From Argentina anserina (taxonomy: Eukaryota; Streptophyta; Magnoliopsida; Rosales; Rosaceae), in the NCBI RefSeq assembly GCF_933775445.1, contig NC_065877.1, forward strand, positions 26,412,001 through 26,476,000: a stretch of DNA of 64,000 bases. The letters run 5' to 3'. Below the pieces are notes generated by a model. The model saw only the letters and a list, made by a program, of their open reading frames with translations. It was not told the origin of the DNA and did no database searches. The position numbers and the translations under genes are program-made. Below, in pieces: positions 33,892 to 47,351 of the stretch (its first letter is position 1; each line of letters begins with the position of its first letter).

Positions 33892-35366
33892 CTCTTTCAC
33901 TCTTTTTAGGTTTTTTATGTCCCGTGTGGTCGAGTCTGATTACGGAAATGCCCTTGGGCCTTACCACTAACCTTTGGGAAAAGATACCGTCTTGATTCGT
34001 AATTGAACACTTGCCAAATTAACGAGGATCTCTTTCCTTTTTCTATTTTCTTAATTCAATTATATTTTCACATGTCTTACTAAATTTGTTGATTTTTGGT
34101 TTGGTAATTTGTTAAATTTGAGATTTAAATTAGAGGGGCGTGACAAAACTAAATGATTTTAGTCGGTTGATCTGACGATGTGTTAAAGTTTCTCAACTAC
34201 ATCTAATATTCAACAGATTTAAGAGACGAAAAAATAGAAAAATAATGACTAGCATGAACTTCAAACATTGTTATCTCATCAACAACTTATATTAACCTAT
34301 TGCAATATCACAATATGTCATGTTCACTGATATTTAAAAATAATAATGATAACTTAATGATCTATTAGTTGTAGCATTATAAAAAGACTCCAAAAAAGAT
34401 TAGCTTCTCGTGCTGTCATCAATCAACTTAATTAAGTAATCATACGAAAGAGTGGAAAGACTATTGAGGTGCACAAATCACTTGCTGCATATGGATTGGA
34501 ATAGCTTCCGATGTGATCTAGCCCATAAAAATTGAAGAGGAAAAAGTTGGCGCCTCTTTCGTGTCATATACGGCTGGCAATGTTATAATTGATTTGATTG
34601 TCCTAAATTTTTCTCGTGTCCAACCAAAAAGTGTCATTCAAATCACCTCACATCCAAATCGATTATCCACTCGAGCTCGTTGTTTTATGTCATCATCGTG
34701 TTATAAGGTTCTGCGTGCTTCGTTGTTGATGGCTATCAACGTTAATGGCTGAGATTGAGGGAGTATTGGCCGCCTTTATCCGGCAGCCGCCGGGAGATCA
34801 AACTTTAGGGATAAGGAATCTCATCGGATATATAGTACCTTGGTTAGGGTCGATTGATAATTCATAGAAAAGGGTCCTCGGAGAAGATAATTCTATTGCG
34901 TAGTAATTGTATCAACTAGAGTCTAGAAGTTCCAATCCATTTTAGAGCGTTTCTCAGACTTGAGGTATTTGGAAAACCATTGTATATCTGTGAGCTAAGG
35001 CATTACATGAGTGATGAGACCAAATGGCAAACCCCCTAAAAACACACTTTCATAAATGGAAAGTTGCAGTTGTTTGAAGTACCCCATTGAAAAATAACCC
35101 GCTGATTTGTTTTGGTCAAAACCCGCTGATCTATTTGAACATTTATTTAGCCACCACTATATTTCATAGAGATAGGTCCATTCATTACCAGGCGTCTGTT
35201 AGTATGAATTTTTTTCTGCTTTTTGTCATTCAATAATGGGATTTTACTTCCTTAGCCACAACTAAAACCAGGGTAGATGCACAAAAAAACAACTTTATAT
35301 ACTAATCCCATCTAACTTCGATCTAACTCTATAGCTGAAGTTATAGTTAAACTTACAACTGCTGAG
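33892..35366. other. intergenic region
   Basis: 1.5 kb, AT-rich, between the eIF4A promoter and the 3' end of the TRB gene. Frames such as 34561-34752 show nothing recognisable. Confidence 0.5.
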
Positions 35367-37898
35367 CTAAACCAAGTAGACAACTTCACCACGTGAACCT
35401 GGAAGATGAAAGGCAAACTAGTGTTGGTAAGACAAATCAAGTTTATGGAAAGACTGAAAATTAGACATGTTGCAAAAGAAATTCTGACATTACATTGTTC
35501 ATTGATCTCTTTTACTAGCAGTAGGATAGAGTTGGTCTCTTCTGTAATCTTAGAAACTCTTTCTGCCTCTATCACTGCTACAGTAGCTAAAAATGATTTG
35601 TTTTCCGCATCAGCAATTATAGAGGCAATAATATGAACAACATCATCTTCTTTTCCAGTAGAGGTCACCATCCCACTAGGGGTATTCGTTCTTAAAATTG
35701 AGTGTTTTTTGATCTTGAAGCCATTTCTGGTCTACATTTGGAGGAGACAACCACTCAAAACAATTTTAGGCATCAGTTTGAGGATTGAATAGAATTGGAG
35801 AAAACTTTACATGATGAGCAAAAGCCTTCAATCCCCAAAAAGTAATACACATTAAACCGTTAAAATGGCATACACAGTGCAAAAGAGAGATATGACCATT
35901 TTTTCAAAGCAGCTATATCATAGTCTCATCCCAGATATATTAACATGACATTCATTCGACTATATTATTTCATATGTACCATTTATAGCCAGAAAAAAGA
36001 CATGCAGAAAACTCGTATATTATCAAAGGAATAAGAAAATCATTACCTTTTCAAGTTTTCCTAGTGACACAAGACTTTTCAACCTCGCACCCAACCTTTT
36101 GAAATTCTGTGGAGTCGGCTCCTCATCCCTTTGCTGCATTATGTGTACAAGACTGTCACCACCATTCCTTGTACTAAGATAAAATCTAGAAGGAACAGCT
36201 AGAGATTACAAAGCTAACTCATAGTTTGAAATTGTTAAAACCAAGAATAATATCTGTGCCTTGCACTCAGATACAAACATGTTATGTCAAATGGAATATT
36301 CCCGTGCAAGGTGCAGAAAACTAACATTTACTTTTCCAATATGGCAAGCAAAGAACAAATTGTTGCAGATACTGCGTGAAATAATAATACATTTTTCATC
36401 TCTATGACTGATTTTATTTTTCAGAAAGTGATACGCTTGGTAACTTTCTACCATTGTTTCCCATCCCATCTAGGAGACTAGGACCATCCAAGATGAAAAA
36501 ACAGTCTTACACTAGTTTAATCTTTATTAGTTGGTGCAACAAAAGTCTGAATTTTAACATGTCCAGATGATGAGAGTCAGTGCTATGCAAGATTTTTCTC
36601 ATCAAAATTCCGTAAAACTTCAACAGATAGATTCCCAACCTTGGTAGAAACACCAAATAATCTAATACCCGCTACTCTATGATAAATGATGACTGTATAT
36701 AATTTAATATTTGAGAATCGACCAAAAAAAAATTTGAGACTAGAACATAACAAAAGACGTCCATCTGACCTGAATAAAGTTACGAATGGCATCTATATCA
36801 GATCCATTCAGATCTTTCATTGTAGAAAGGGCCTCAAAAATCGATATGCTGTACCTGTCGAGAAATTATAGAGAAGAAAAGAGCTAATAATATATTTTAA
36901 AAATTTATTTGTAAGCATCAACAAAGTATGATTATTGCCACAGGAACCGAAAAATTAATTTGCTGAACAATAATTAGAACAATAAGCTAATTCCAAATTG
37001 TATCAACTATAGTTTTTCCTATTAGATCAGCTCAATCTAGTCTCCTGCTATACTATGTCCTCATACTTTTATTATATTGCAGAAGAAGTCAGCACTGCCT
37101 CTATCTAATAATCAGAAGCTAATACTGAATAAGATACGGTTTCTGTGGACGCACTAGTGACAACAATCACAATATATATAAGGATCAGAAAAACACACCG
37201 TTCTTGAGCTTTAGAATTTTCCTCGACAGCATCAGGAGAGAAACATTCTTTGCCCTTGGAGTCTTCCTCTTTTCCGTGTCTTGTGCAGATGCGGTCAAGT
37301 TCCTCCATTTATCCTGCTCGGAGAGCAAGATCACCATTACCAAACCATACAGTGCAACATTACAGCAGCAAGAGACTCGAATCGCGTTTATCCATTTATA
37401 AATATATACATTTTTTGGTTACAAACGGAGCCTAAAAGGCCCAAACATTAAAAAACAAAGAAACTAAACATCCATTTATAAATATTTTACCACACATGAT
37501 TCAACTAAAAAAACATAAAGTTAATATTTCATATACGATCAGCAATTCAGCATAAACGTATATTAAAGACCTATGCTTTCCTAACCAAGCAAAAACAACC
37601 TTAAAAAACCAACTATTATCCAATTCAGCAAGCAAAGTAGCAGAAACTAACAACAACAGCATCGTTGTAATTCACAGTTAAATTTCGATATTCAGAGGAG
37701 TGTGTAAGCAGTGGAATTGAGTGGCAATGAGGGAAAATAAGAGGTAACCTTGAGGTTAATGTTGGAGCGGAGACAGAGCGTTTGTGCGAACTCTGGGTCG
37801 GTGAGGATGTTCTTCCATTTGCTATCGCCGTGCTTTGCGACTCCGGCGAGTAGGGCGTCTTCCCCCTCCGACGTCCACTTTCGCTTCTGTTTTCCCAT
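35367..37898 (-). CDS. TRB: TRB-type telomere-repeat-binding (single-Myb-histone) protein, frame disturbed
   Basis: TRB proteins bind telomeric repeats and teloboxes through an N-terminal Myb domain and pair through a central histone-H1-like domain. Exons on the minus strand are 37898-37749 (KRKWTSEGEDALLAGVAKHG..., Myb), 37313-37199 (DKWRNLTASAQ), 36854-36770 (YSISIFEALSTMKDLNGSD, H1/H5 start), 36133-36047 (NFKRLGARLKSLVSLGKLEK), 35731-35494 (coiled coil, ERVSKITEETNSILLLVKEI) and 35398-35367 (C-terminal CSRGEVVYLV). All have GT..AG sites. The total is 707 nt, one short of a whole number of codons; the phase breaks inside exon 2. The product would be about 235 residues, shorter than the usual about 280-300. 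It is either a recent pseudogene, a sequence error, or spliced differently. Confidence 0.8.
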
Positions 37899-39905
37899 TC
37901 TGCCCTTCTTCGCAGGTCGACCTCGAACTCCGAGCGTTCTGTGTGCATGTCGGAGACCCTCTTTTTTCTCTCTCTCGGAAAATCGTTTCGCTTTCCGAAG
38001 CGAAGAAGACGGAGACATCTTTTGGTGGCGGACTCCAGTCTCTCTAGTTAGTCTCCCGGTTTTGCGTGTCATATACATTTCCTTTTGGTCTGGATACTTG
38101 GCCCAATATATTGGGTCGGCCCAATGATAATGTTTTAAGTTGTATACTTAGCACAGTCTCATTTACACGGTTAGTAACTGACTATAAAATTCATAATTTA
38201 CCCACTGTTTGATGTAAATCTAAGGGTTGAAAACAAAATAACTTAATTTTAAAAAGATTTTCTTCACTCTTGAATTTACATCAATGGTATTTGAGCATAA
38301 ATTTTATGGTTAGCTACTGATCGTGTGAACGAGATTGATACTTGACAAATTAGCATAGTACAATTTACACTCTCCGTTTTACACTCCGCACTTCATGTTT
38401 TCATTCCTAGTTAAGATTTGTATTTTTGTGCAAGTGTAACACGTTATTGTGATACCGCGATTTAATTCCATAGTAGGCTAGACAATCACATAGTGAATAT
38501 ATGTTTCTTATATGAATAATGTTATGCGATCGGCGGTTTTTAGTGCTACCGCATGCATTCCGTATTTCAACTTCATGTGTTATATTTTGTTAATTTCCTT
38601 GGCCGAGTAATGTAGCATGAAGTTAATATGTAAGATTTACATTAAATGACGTGGTTGTGTCAATATCAACTACCGCTCAAGGGGCGGTGGCGCAGTTGGC
38701 TAGCGCGTAGGTCTCATAGCTTCTCATTTGTACCAAAAAAAATATATCAACTACCGCTTAAAGTCGAAGGTGGATTATTGGGGAAAAAGTCGTTTACCTA
38801 GCGTTTATGCATAAATACGATGATCATAAAGTTTGTTGATGATTGATAAGTAAATAGTTTGATATATAAGAATTAAGCTAATATGCAAGTGATAAAAAAG
38901 TACGTTACACAAACATTGACCCTCAAATTGGAGACGCTTGAGTTGGATCATGGTACATACGCATTTTGTCATCTGTATAAGAGAGGACACTGGAGACGCC
39001 ATGGGTCAGTATGAACAATGACCTTCTAAGTTGTCGAGAGGGCGTCAAATGAGAATGGCATGTTATATATGTGTATTCTTTGCTGGTCAGCTTAAATTTA
39101 TTTGCCTGCGTGATGCTTATGTATAAACGTTTAATGGTCAATCAGCGAGCAATTTGTATCTATAATGAAGCTTGCTTACCAAGACCACAAATTGATATTG
39201 TTTAAATGCCGTTGACATCTTTGATATATATAGTGGCATTTTTTGTTGCCTGCCATAGATGTACGGTTAAGTGAAACTGATCAACTATACGAGTCATTTT
39301 GGAGGCAGCCTTCCAGCTCAATCTGATTCAGAGAAAAAAGCTAGCTGCAGTTATCCTCTGTCGAATTTATGTAGCAATTAGTTGGGTGGACATTACACTT
39401 AGCATGAGAGATTATTGTCAGTAACTCTTGCATTATTGAACACTATAAACTAACTCGCGTATAGTCTAACACTCTTAACTCATGCAATCCATCAAGTGTT
39501 TTTGCTGATGAATCGTTACTAGTAGGGTAGTAGCAGGTTGATTATATTGTCTAACTCATACAACAAAAGTCAAATTAAAATCTTGGGGACCAGGCATAAG
39601 AAAACATGATGGTGGAAATGACTAAATGAGCCGTCGAAAAGATGAGTAAAACAAGATGGGTAAAAACAAATAAAGTGTACAAAGTCAAAATAGTAATGGG
39701 AGAGCTTGTTAGGGAATCAGATGCCTCAAACAAGTAATCGATTTACTATCATATTTAGTTACCGTATCGACGTATTGCTCTACCGAATTTGTTAAATTGT
39801 CAACTTAACAAAAATGTGGTCGCACGCAGAAATGAAAAAGAAGAATAGTACCAAATTTGTTTTTGAGAAGATGAAAAAGAGCATACCATTTTAAGGTGCA
39901 AAAGT
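37899..39905. other. intergenic region with a micro-retroposon
   Basis: 2 kb between the divergent TRB and E2 genes. It contains the 63-bp tRNA-derived insertion at 38681 and otherwise no gene. The upstream part of the TRB frame is open beyond its ATG to 38078, but family proteins start at the MGxxKxKWT position. Confidence 0.5.
38681..38743 (+). mobile_element. tRNA-Met-half / LINE-tail micro-retroposon (SINE-like)
   Basis: The first about 42 bp (GGGGCGGTGGCGCAGTTGGC, then TAGCGCGTAGGTCTCATAGC) match the 5' half of plant elongator tRNA-Met through the CAT anticodon. A junction follows, then TCTCATTTGTACC and eight A. The flanks repeat ATATCAACTACCGCT (38663-38677 and 38744-38758), extendable to 18 bp with one mismatch. 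Poly(A) plus a long target duplication is the signature of L1-type retroposition. No 3' half of the tRNA is present, so this is not a working tRNA gene. Confidence 0.85.
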
Positions 39906-40196
39906 TTGGCGGATCACATGAAACAGAGAAGAAGGGGCAGGGCAGGGCAGGCAAAAATTAGGTGGGTAATTCCAGAAAGGCGGGCGCCACCCAGCAAAAG
40001 CAAAAGCCCACGGCCCATATACGATTCCCCTTTATTCCATTTTCATTACAAATCACTCGAAATAACATACTCACTCACTCACACACTCCCTCACGATCTG
40101 TTTCGATCGACCAACCCTAACACCTCCCTTCTTCTTCTTCTTCCTCAATTTTCTGGTAATAAATTATTACCAGGGTTTTGGTTTTTGGCTCCGACA
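39906..40196 (+). promoter_or_regulatory. E2 promoter and 5' UTR, telobox-like site
   Basis: AACCCTAA at 40113-40120 lies about 77 bp before the E2 ATG, followed by a CTTCTTCTT tract (40130-40143) typical of plant 5' UTRs. An open frame runs through from 39906 into intron 1 but has no family features. Confidence 0.5.
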
Positions 40197-43100
40197 ATGT
40201 CTTACGCATCTCATATCATCCACCACTCCAGAAAGGTCTGCGCTCCCTTCAATTTCAACTCTCTCTATTCCATTTCGGATTTCCTTTTTTTAATTCAATT
40301 TATATTGTTGTTGATTTTGCTTGCTTTTGATTCTAATAGACAGTTAGGAATCTCAATTCTAAGGATTTAAGCTGCTGGTGATTCATCTGATTACGAAAGT
40401 ATTGAGATTGAATCCAAGTTCAATATACTGCTGATGTTCATAGTTGAATTTTTAGTATCTGATTTTTCTGACGAATCTTGTGTTGCTTTATCTTGGTTTG
40501 TCGTTTTGTTGTGTACAGAATATAAACGGTGTCACTGTCACTTTCTGATTTACCTCTTAGATTTAAGTAACTATGTGCAGGATGGTTTTACTTTAGATTT
40601 CACTTTTTGAGGTTTGTTCATTGGGATCATTCAATTCATAATGTTTTTTCGGGTGCTCTGTTTCCTGTGTGTGATTCGAGTATTATTTATGAATCATTGC
40701 GTTTGGTGTTGCTTTGGATGGTTGTTCAAATGTGAATGCCTGCTATTTATTGTTCAATTGCAGTTACGCAATGCTCCCAACTTACTACGGCATGACCATG
40801 CCCTCTTGGTGCGTTGTTTTTCACACCACGCTCAACCCACTAGTGGTAAGAGAAGTGAATGCCTTTTAAATATTTCTTTATTTGATTTTTGTGTTTAAGT
40901 GTTATAAGTGTACCTGTACGTCTAAAATTGATGTAATTTGCTGACATGACTGCATGCAATCGAGAAAGGTTATTCATCTTCATTATATGTGTCGGATACA
41001 TTCTATGTCACTCTTCACATGTTGAAGTGAGACTCAGAGAAGAACAAGTGTGCTGACAGATATTCTGAATTTCACTAGCTAATGATATTGTACTTGAGCC
41101 ACTTAAACTGAATTCCAGGACTTTCTCTCTATTAGTCTTATTTTAAGGCTTGAAGGTATATGGTGTCTATTGAATGAACGTACCTATGTGGATTAGTTAA
41201 TCATGTGGTTAAATGCTTTTGTTTAGCTGAACAAAGTCGAATTTTCTCTCAGATATACGCAAGGTTCATCGTCATGGTTTTGCACCTTCCGGAAGAGAAA
41301 CTCGTTCGTTCAGCAGTAGCTCTGTAAGTTCAGCTGGTTTCCGTTGTGAAATTTTACAACTGTGCCGTGATTAAAGTTATGTAAAAATTTTATTCTGGGG
41401 CCTCCCATATGTATAACGCTATTACTTGTCATGCTCTGCAGAAATCACTGTCAGGTACTAGGACTGTCTCAACAACAATGAATATGGGGAGCTCAATTTG
41501 TGGATCAGCATCTAACAATCAAATGTCATGGTATGATAGCTCTTTTTTGCTACTTCGTAAGTGTGTCAAACTTCTTAACTGATACATCTATATCTCCACC
41601 ATACCAGTTTCCAGGGACAATTGAGCAGAGGCTATTCATCTGATGCAGGTATGACTTCTCGATTTCTTATTACTATGGAATATGTCATTTAGTGCTCTTC
41701 AGCATTTGCATCTCCCATGATAAGATGATGCACATAAACTGTAAAAGTTTCTATGATAGAAATGTTTGGTTTAAAAGTGCCTTATTGTCATTCATGATCA
41801 TGGCCTTTCTGTGTTGTTTATTGTTATCATGTGGTAGTGCTTTTCCATGACTTTTTAAGGGTTTGAGGATGGGCAAACCTTTACAAGGATACTTCATCTC
41901 CCTTATAATAGGAGCTTCAGGAATACAAATTTATAGCAATAGGCTATTCCTGCTGGTTTTGAAAGTAGAGCCATTGTGTTTGATAACTGTGGGTGTTTGT
42001 GATGGTTAGTGTTTTCATCTGGTATTGCTTTCCCATGAATAAAATACTTGCAAAAAGGGCAGGCACATGCCATTCATATTAATATAAAGTGATGCATGAT
42101 ATTTTTGTATCCAAGAACTTGCTCATGGTGAAGCAGTTTTTTCTTATATATATTTTAAATATCTTATATTGCATTGTTGTTGTGGTAAAAATCTTATACT
42201 GCATGTGAAATTACGTGTTTATGGAATGTACCCTATAGTCTTCTTTCCATAGTGAATATTTTCTTTTCCGTAAAATTGATAAACATTCTGATGTGCGAAT
42301 TCTACAGATAAATTATCCTTCATGATTTGAAAGTGAATTTCAATTGCTCTAGTTGCATCTTTTGCATGATTATTCTTTTGGAATTGCATCTGCATCCTCT
42401 TTTGACGTGTGATCTACTTTTTCTTTACTTTCTGATTGGTTCATTTCCTAAGACATAATCTTGAATCATGCGATCATCTAACACCTTATGGATCATCTGC
42501 TTCAGGCCTTCCTCCACACCAAGAAATTGGAATGCCTTCTCTTTCACCTACTATGGCTGAGGTATGCACTGTTTCAAAGTTTCGCAGAATAACATACCTT
42601 TGCAAACTTTGCTTCCCTTGGTCATCATTTTATGATATGCAGGGTAATATTGCAAGGTGGTTGAAGAAGGAAGGTGATAAAGTTTCTCCTGGTGAAGTGC
42701 TCTGTGAAGTTGAAACTGTAAGTTCTTGTAGTTTCAAGTCTGGGAATGGAGTAATAGTGTCAATCACTATATTTTTTTTTGTCACGATGTCATGCTGACG
42801 TTTACTTTATCCATATATTTGTTAAGGATAAAGCTACAGTTGAAATGGAATGCATGGAGGACGGTTATCTTGCTAAGATTGTACAAGCAGATGGAGCCCA
42901 AGGAATCAAAGTTGGCGAGGTATGCATTTTATTGTGCAACACTTTTCTCTGTCCTTTTTTTTCTCTGCTGGCGTTTAAGAATAAGAACGTAGATATAGTA
43001 ATACTGAATAGAAAATATTATCTTGATATTATGTTTGTACTTTGCTAATGTCTATTATTATATTCTTAGGTTATTTGCATAACTGTTGAAGATGAGGAAG

Positions 43101-45623
43101 ATATTGCAAAGTTTAAAGACTACACACCATCGGCATCAGGTTCTGGTGGTGGTGAAGCTGAAGGGCCATCTGACTCTAGCCCGCCTCCGCCACCCAAAAA
43201 AGAGGCAGTTGAAGCACCAGTTGCTGCTCCTGAGCCAAAGGCTTCAAAGCCCAGTACAGCTCCTCCTGGGGATCGTGTATTTGCCAGTCCTCTTGCAAGA
43301 AGTTTTGCTGAGGAACACAAGGTGTGCCATATTCAATGCCATGACTAAACTGTTAACAATTGATTGTTGGAAACATGCTGTCATTAGGCTGTTTCTGACT
43401 TCTGTGTTGCTCTAGGTACCTCTCTCAAGTATCAAAGGAACAGGCCCGGATGGGAGCATTGTGAAGGCTGATATTGAAGAGTACTTGGGTATTGTATCCT
43501 GTCACCTAAATTTTTGTTTACTACTATTATATTGCTCTTTGTTTGGTACTTCTTTTTATAATTGTATGCTATATTCTTTTCTTTGTTATAGCAAATCAAT
43601 GTAGGTTACTCATTTTTGGTGTTTTATTCTTTTCTTATCATGTAGCTTCTGGTGGGAAGCAAGTTTCTGGAGCTGCTCCTAAGGCTAAGGGTGCTGCAGC
43701 CCCAGCACTGGATTACACAGACATGCCTCATACTCAGATACGGAAGGTAATAATAGGACTACTGACTGTGCACATTGCTATCACATTTAAGTCAAATTTG
43801 ATGATATAGAATCACTAGGCTGAATTCTTCCAATCAGCTCTGTCCCATGATTACAGTTGCAATTTTGTTATTCTCTTGTCTCTCTGACAATTTTCATCAA
43901 CTTATTACTTTATACTACTACGTTATTGTATTTGTTGTACCTTAAGAACAGCCTCTGATGATTTTTAAATATGTTTTTTATTCGGTTTTCACTATTGGAA
44001 AAGGATATTTATCTTTCCAATTGATAATTGGTTAAAACTTTTGATTGTAATCTCGCTGATGCAATTTCTTGTATGATATTGGCAGGTTACAGCTTCAAGA
44101 TTGTTGTTTTCAAAGCAAACTATTCCTCATTATTATTTGACAGTAGATACATGTGTCGACAAGCTTGTTGAGTGAGTATAAGCATCTGGGACATTTTAGA
44201 ATTGAACAAACTGAGTATCAAACAGTATCTTGAACTCTTTCTTTTATGTGTAGGTTGAGAAGCCACCTCAATTCATTACAAGAAGCTACGGGTGGGAAGC
44301 GGATATCTATCAATGATCTTGTAATAAAGGTATACTTATTTAGGACTCTTCATATTTCCAACTGTGATGGGGAGGTTATCAACTTGTCTAATGGCATTTA
44401 TGAGGTGTTTGGATGCAGAATGAGAATGGTAGTAAATTTTTAGTGTAGAATGATGAAAAGTGGAGTCATGGTCTGTAAAATGAGTCTGCAAAGGTGTATG
44501 AAGGCTGAGTGTTGAGTTCTAGTCTTTTGGGGTCACTACAATCGAATATTTCTGCATTATTTAAAGAGTATGCTGGAGATAAATGGTCATTGCTTTCTAC
44601 CCTAAATTAACAGCTCAATAACTTCTACTGCAGGCTGCTGCTTTGGCTCTTCAAAAGGTTCCTCAGGTCAATAGCTCATGGACAGATGATTGCATCCGAC
44701 AGTGAGTATACTTTACACTTATATTTTGAACAAAAAGATTACAGTTACGGTATGACCATTTAATTAAGTTGCGATATCATACCTGATGTAACACTTCGAT
44801 CTCTTGTTTCTATTCATAGGTATCACAATGTGAATGTTAATGTTGCAGTGCAGACAGACAATGGACTATTTGTTCCTGTTGTCAGGGTGAGCGATAGGCC
44901 TGGTCTTATTCCTTTGGATCTCTTAATTATAATACAACTTCACCTGAATCTTTATGGTTAAACTTGTAGGATGCAAACAAAAAGGGTCTATCTGCTATAT
45001 CTGAGGAGGTTAAGCAGCTAGCCCAAAAGGCCAAGGAGAACAGCTTAAAGCCAGAAGATTATGAGGTTAGTTTTCTATCAGTAAGTCAGTAACTGATTAA
45101 TAGTTAGATAATGATGTGTCATATTTCTTAATTTCTTATGCAAAGATACATGATTTATACGTTTTACAGGGAGGGACATTTACAGTGTCGAATTTGGGAG
45201 GTCCGTTTGGCATCAAACAATTTTGTGCCATCATTAATCCTCCCCAATCAGGCATTCTTGCAATTGGGTCAGGTAAGATTGGAACTTTTTTGTCTTTGAA
45301 CAATATTATAAACGTTATAATTTGTGTTTAATGTATAATTTCATTGAGCAGCTGAGAAGAGAGTTGTACCCAGTTCCGGGCCCGAGCAATATAAGTTTGC
45401 ATCTTTCCTATCTGCAACTCTAAGCTGTGACCATCGTGTTATAGATGGTATGCAGATTTAATTTTATCAAGTATCAAACTAAAATTCATCAAGACAAGAT
45501 GTACATCTCTAAAATATAATAATTTAATTATGTTTTTTGCTCTGGATTTTAGGTGCAATCGGTGCAGAGTGGCTAAAAGCATTCAAGGGCTACATCGAGA
45601 ATCCAGAGTCAATGTTACTCTAA
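40197..45623 (+). CDS. dihydrolipoyl acetyltransferase, E2 of mitochondrial pyruvate dehydrogenase complex
   Basis: E2 transfers acetyl groups from E1 via lipoyl-lysine to CoA, forming acetyl-CoA; it is the core of the complex in the mitochondrial matrix. There are nineteen exons: 40197-40235, 40764-40845, 41253-41323, 41442-41530, 41608-41648, 42506-42561, 42643-42717, 42827-42919, 43070-43321, 43416-43488, 43646-43746, 44086-44171, 44254-44329, 44634-44701, 44820-44886, 44970-45065, 45170-45272, 45352-45447, 45553-45623. They total 1635 nt, 544 residues, all GT..AG with consistent phases. A Ser/Arg-rich transit peptide is followed by a lipoyl domain ([13 protein letters not shown]; lipoyl-lysine in [11 protein letters not shown]), an Ala/Pro linker, an E1/E3-binding domain ([16 protein letters not shown]) and a catalytic domain ending with the active-site DHRVIDG. 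Length and domains fit the single-lipoyl plant mitochondrial form. It looks intact. Confidence 0.96.
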
Positions 45624-47351
45624 ATCAACGGTGTTTTGATCTTCACTGAAATAATGTTTTTACCTTTGTGTATACGTCAAGGCAAGGGACTTGAATGATA
45701 TCCCAGAGGTATTCATTTGGCAGTGTTCATTAGTTTAGAGTTACCATATCTTTGAAATAAAAGGGGGCTGTTTGAGGCATCATATTTTGAATTTGATTTT
45801 CGTTATGTAGAGTATAAAGCCCTGTTCTCTCATATTACTGTGAATATTGGAAAACAGAAAAAATTTCCCCTTGTATTTAACTCCATTGCAAGGGCATTGC
45901 ACATCTCGTCGGAGCTGAGCATCTTCGGCTATTTTACCATGATTTTCCTGATCTCAATTTCTAGCAAAGTGCAGGTATGAACATTTTGTTTCGAGTTAAT
46001 TTCTCCCTAGTTTATTCACCAGAGGAAGTGTGTTGTTCTTATTCAGTTACATTGTTGGGGCAGTGTTATCTCTCTATTGGACATGTACTGTGCAGAAGCC
46101 ATTCTAGTTCTGGCAATGTAGAGAAGAATGAATCAGATCCCTAATTTCTTAGAGCCAAATATATGTGCGCCTGAACACGCCTTCACAAATAGCAAGCATG
46201 CATGTTAAAGAAAAGGGGTGGACACAGACCCGAAAACAAAAACAAAAAATCCATATCCAAACCTAAACTAAATCTGAAAAAAAATCGAAAACCGTGTTTG
46301 GGTTTAGTCTCTCATAAAGCGAACTAACTTAAATAATTCGAAGTTAACGGTCAACGTCAAAATTTTGGTATATTTTTATTTTTATTATTTAAAATAAAAT
46401 AAAATTAAAGTCAGTATAAATTTAATTGACCTAATCAATCTTATGAGTTATGACATATCTCAGACAAAAAGAAAACTTACATCTCTCTTTTTAAATTCTC
46501 ACTTCTTAGTTTAGCACTATTAAAAATTTACTTCATTCTGCCATACCAGTCCACATAGCTCCTCTCTCAATCTTCATTTTCCATTGTCTCTCTTTGTACC
46601 GTGACTAAAAATTTAATTCTCTAATTATTATTCTATTAATGTTTCATATCCTCAACGAATAAATATCGATAACGAATCACATAAGATGTGAAAGAAGGCT
46701 TGGACAGACCAGACGACCTATACGACGGACTTGGCAATGTTCAATTACCTAAACCCACAGGGAGTGCGAACATTTTGGTTCCTCTCTGATTTCAATATAG
46801 TAAAGTTTTTGGTACTTGAGATAAATATGGACTATGGAGATATTATAGTCGGTTAAGCATAGAATAATTAATTAGACTTTTTGTTTTTTATCTTTATGTT
46901 AAATTTTGTATTTTGAAATTAATGTCTAATATTACGTATTTTATGTACGGGTAAAATCGAAAAAAAAAACGAACCGAACCGAACTATGCAGGTTGAGTCG
47001 GGTCGGGTTGTAGGTCAAAAATCTCTAAAATAAAAAAACCAAATCAAACCGAACTGAATGTAAAATTTGAGTTTGATTATGAATTCGGTCTAAAATCGAA
47101 CTGTACCGAACGTATTCCCCATAATCTCACCTTCTCTATCGCTACCCCCGTCAAGATTTTGGCGTTTGAAACTTTGGGAACATCACTTTCCAAGCATTGA
47201 CCGGTTGAAACTTTATCGATGTATGATTACCATATTATATGGCATCACTTATTGGCGATCATTTTTTTAGGTCGGTCAATCACATCTGAAGATTCAGTGA
47301 AGATGCAGCTTCCTGTCAAGTGGCATTGAAACTCGTATACAATTTTTATAC
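45624..47351. other. intergenic region with repeat-like sequence
   Basis: 1.7 kb. From about 46209 (AGGGGTGGACACAGACCCG) to about 47126 the sequence is AT-rich with many AACCGAACCGAAC / GGGTCGGGTTG words, the composition of degraded plant hAT-type repeats such as the one at 48319. Termini are not clear. No gene. Confidence 0.4.

Noticed and set aside
37749..38078. N-terminally extended TRB start at 38078
   Set aside because: The frame is open upstream, but family proteins begin just before the Myb domain (M..K.KWT), matching the ATG at 37898.
38681..38722. tRNA-Met gene
   Set aside because: Only the 5' half is present; there is no T arm or acceptor 3' strand, and an A-tail with target duplication follows, so it is a retroposed fragment.
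39906..40370. 154-residue frame upstream of the E2 gene
   Set aside because: Runs through the E2 promoter, exon 1 and intron 1 in a different frame; no family features.
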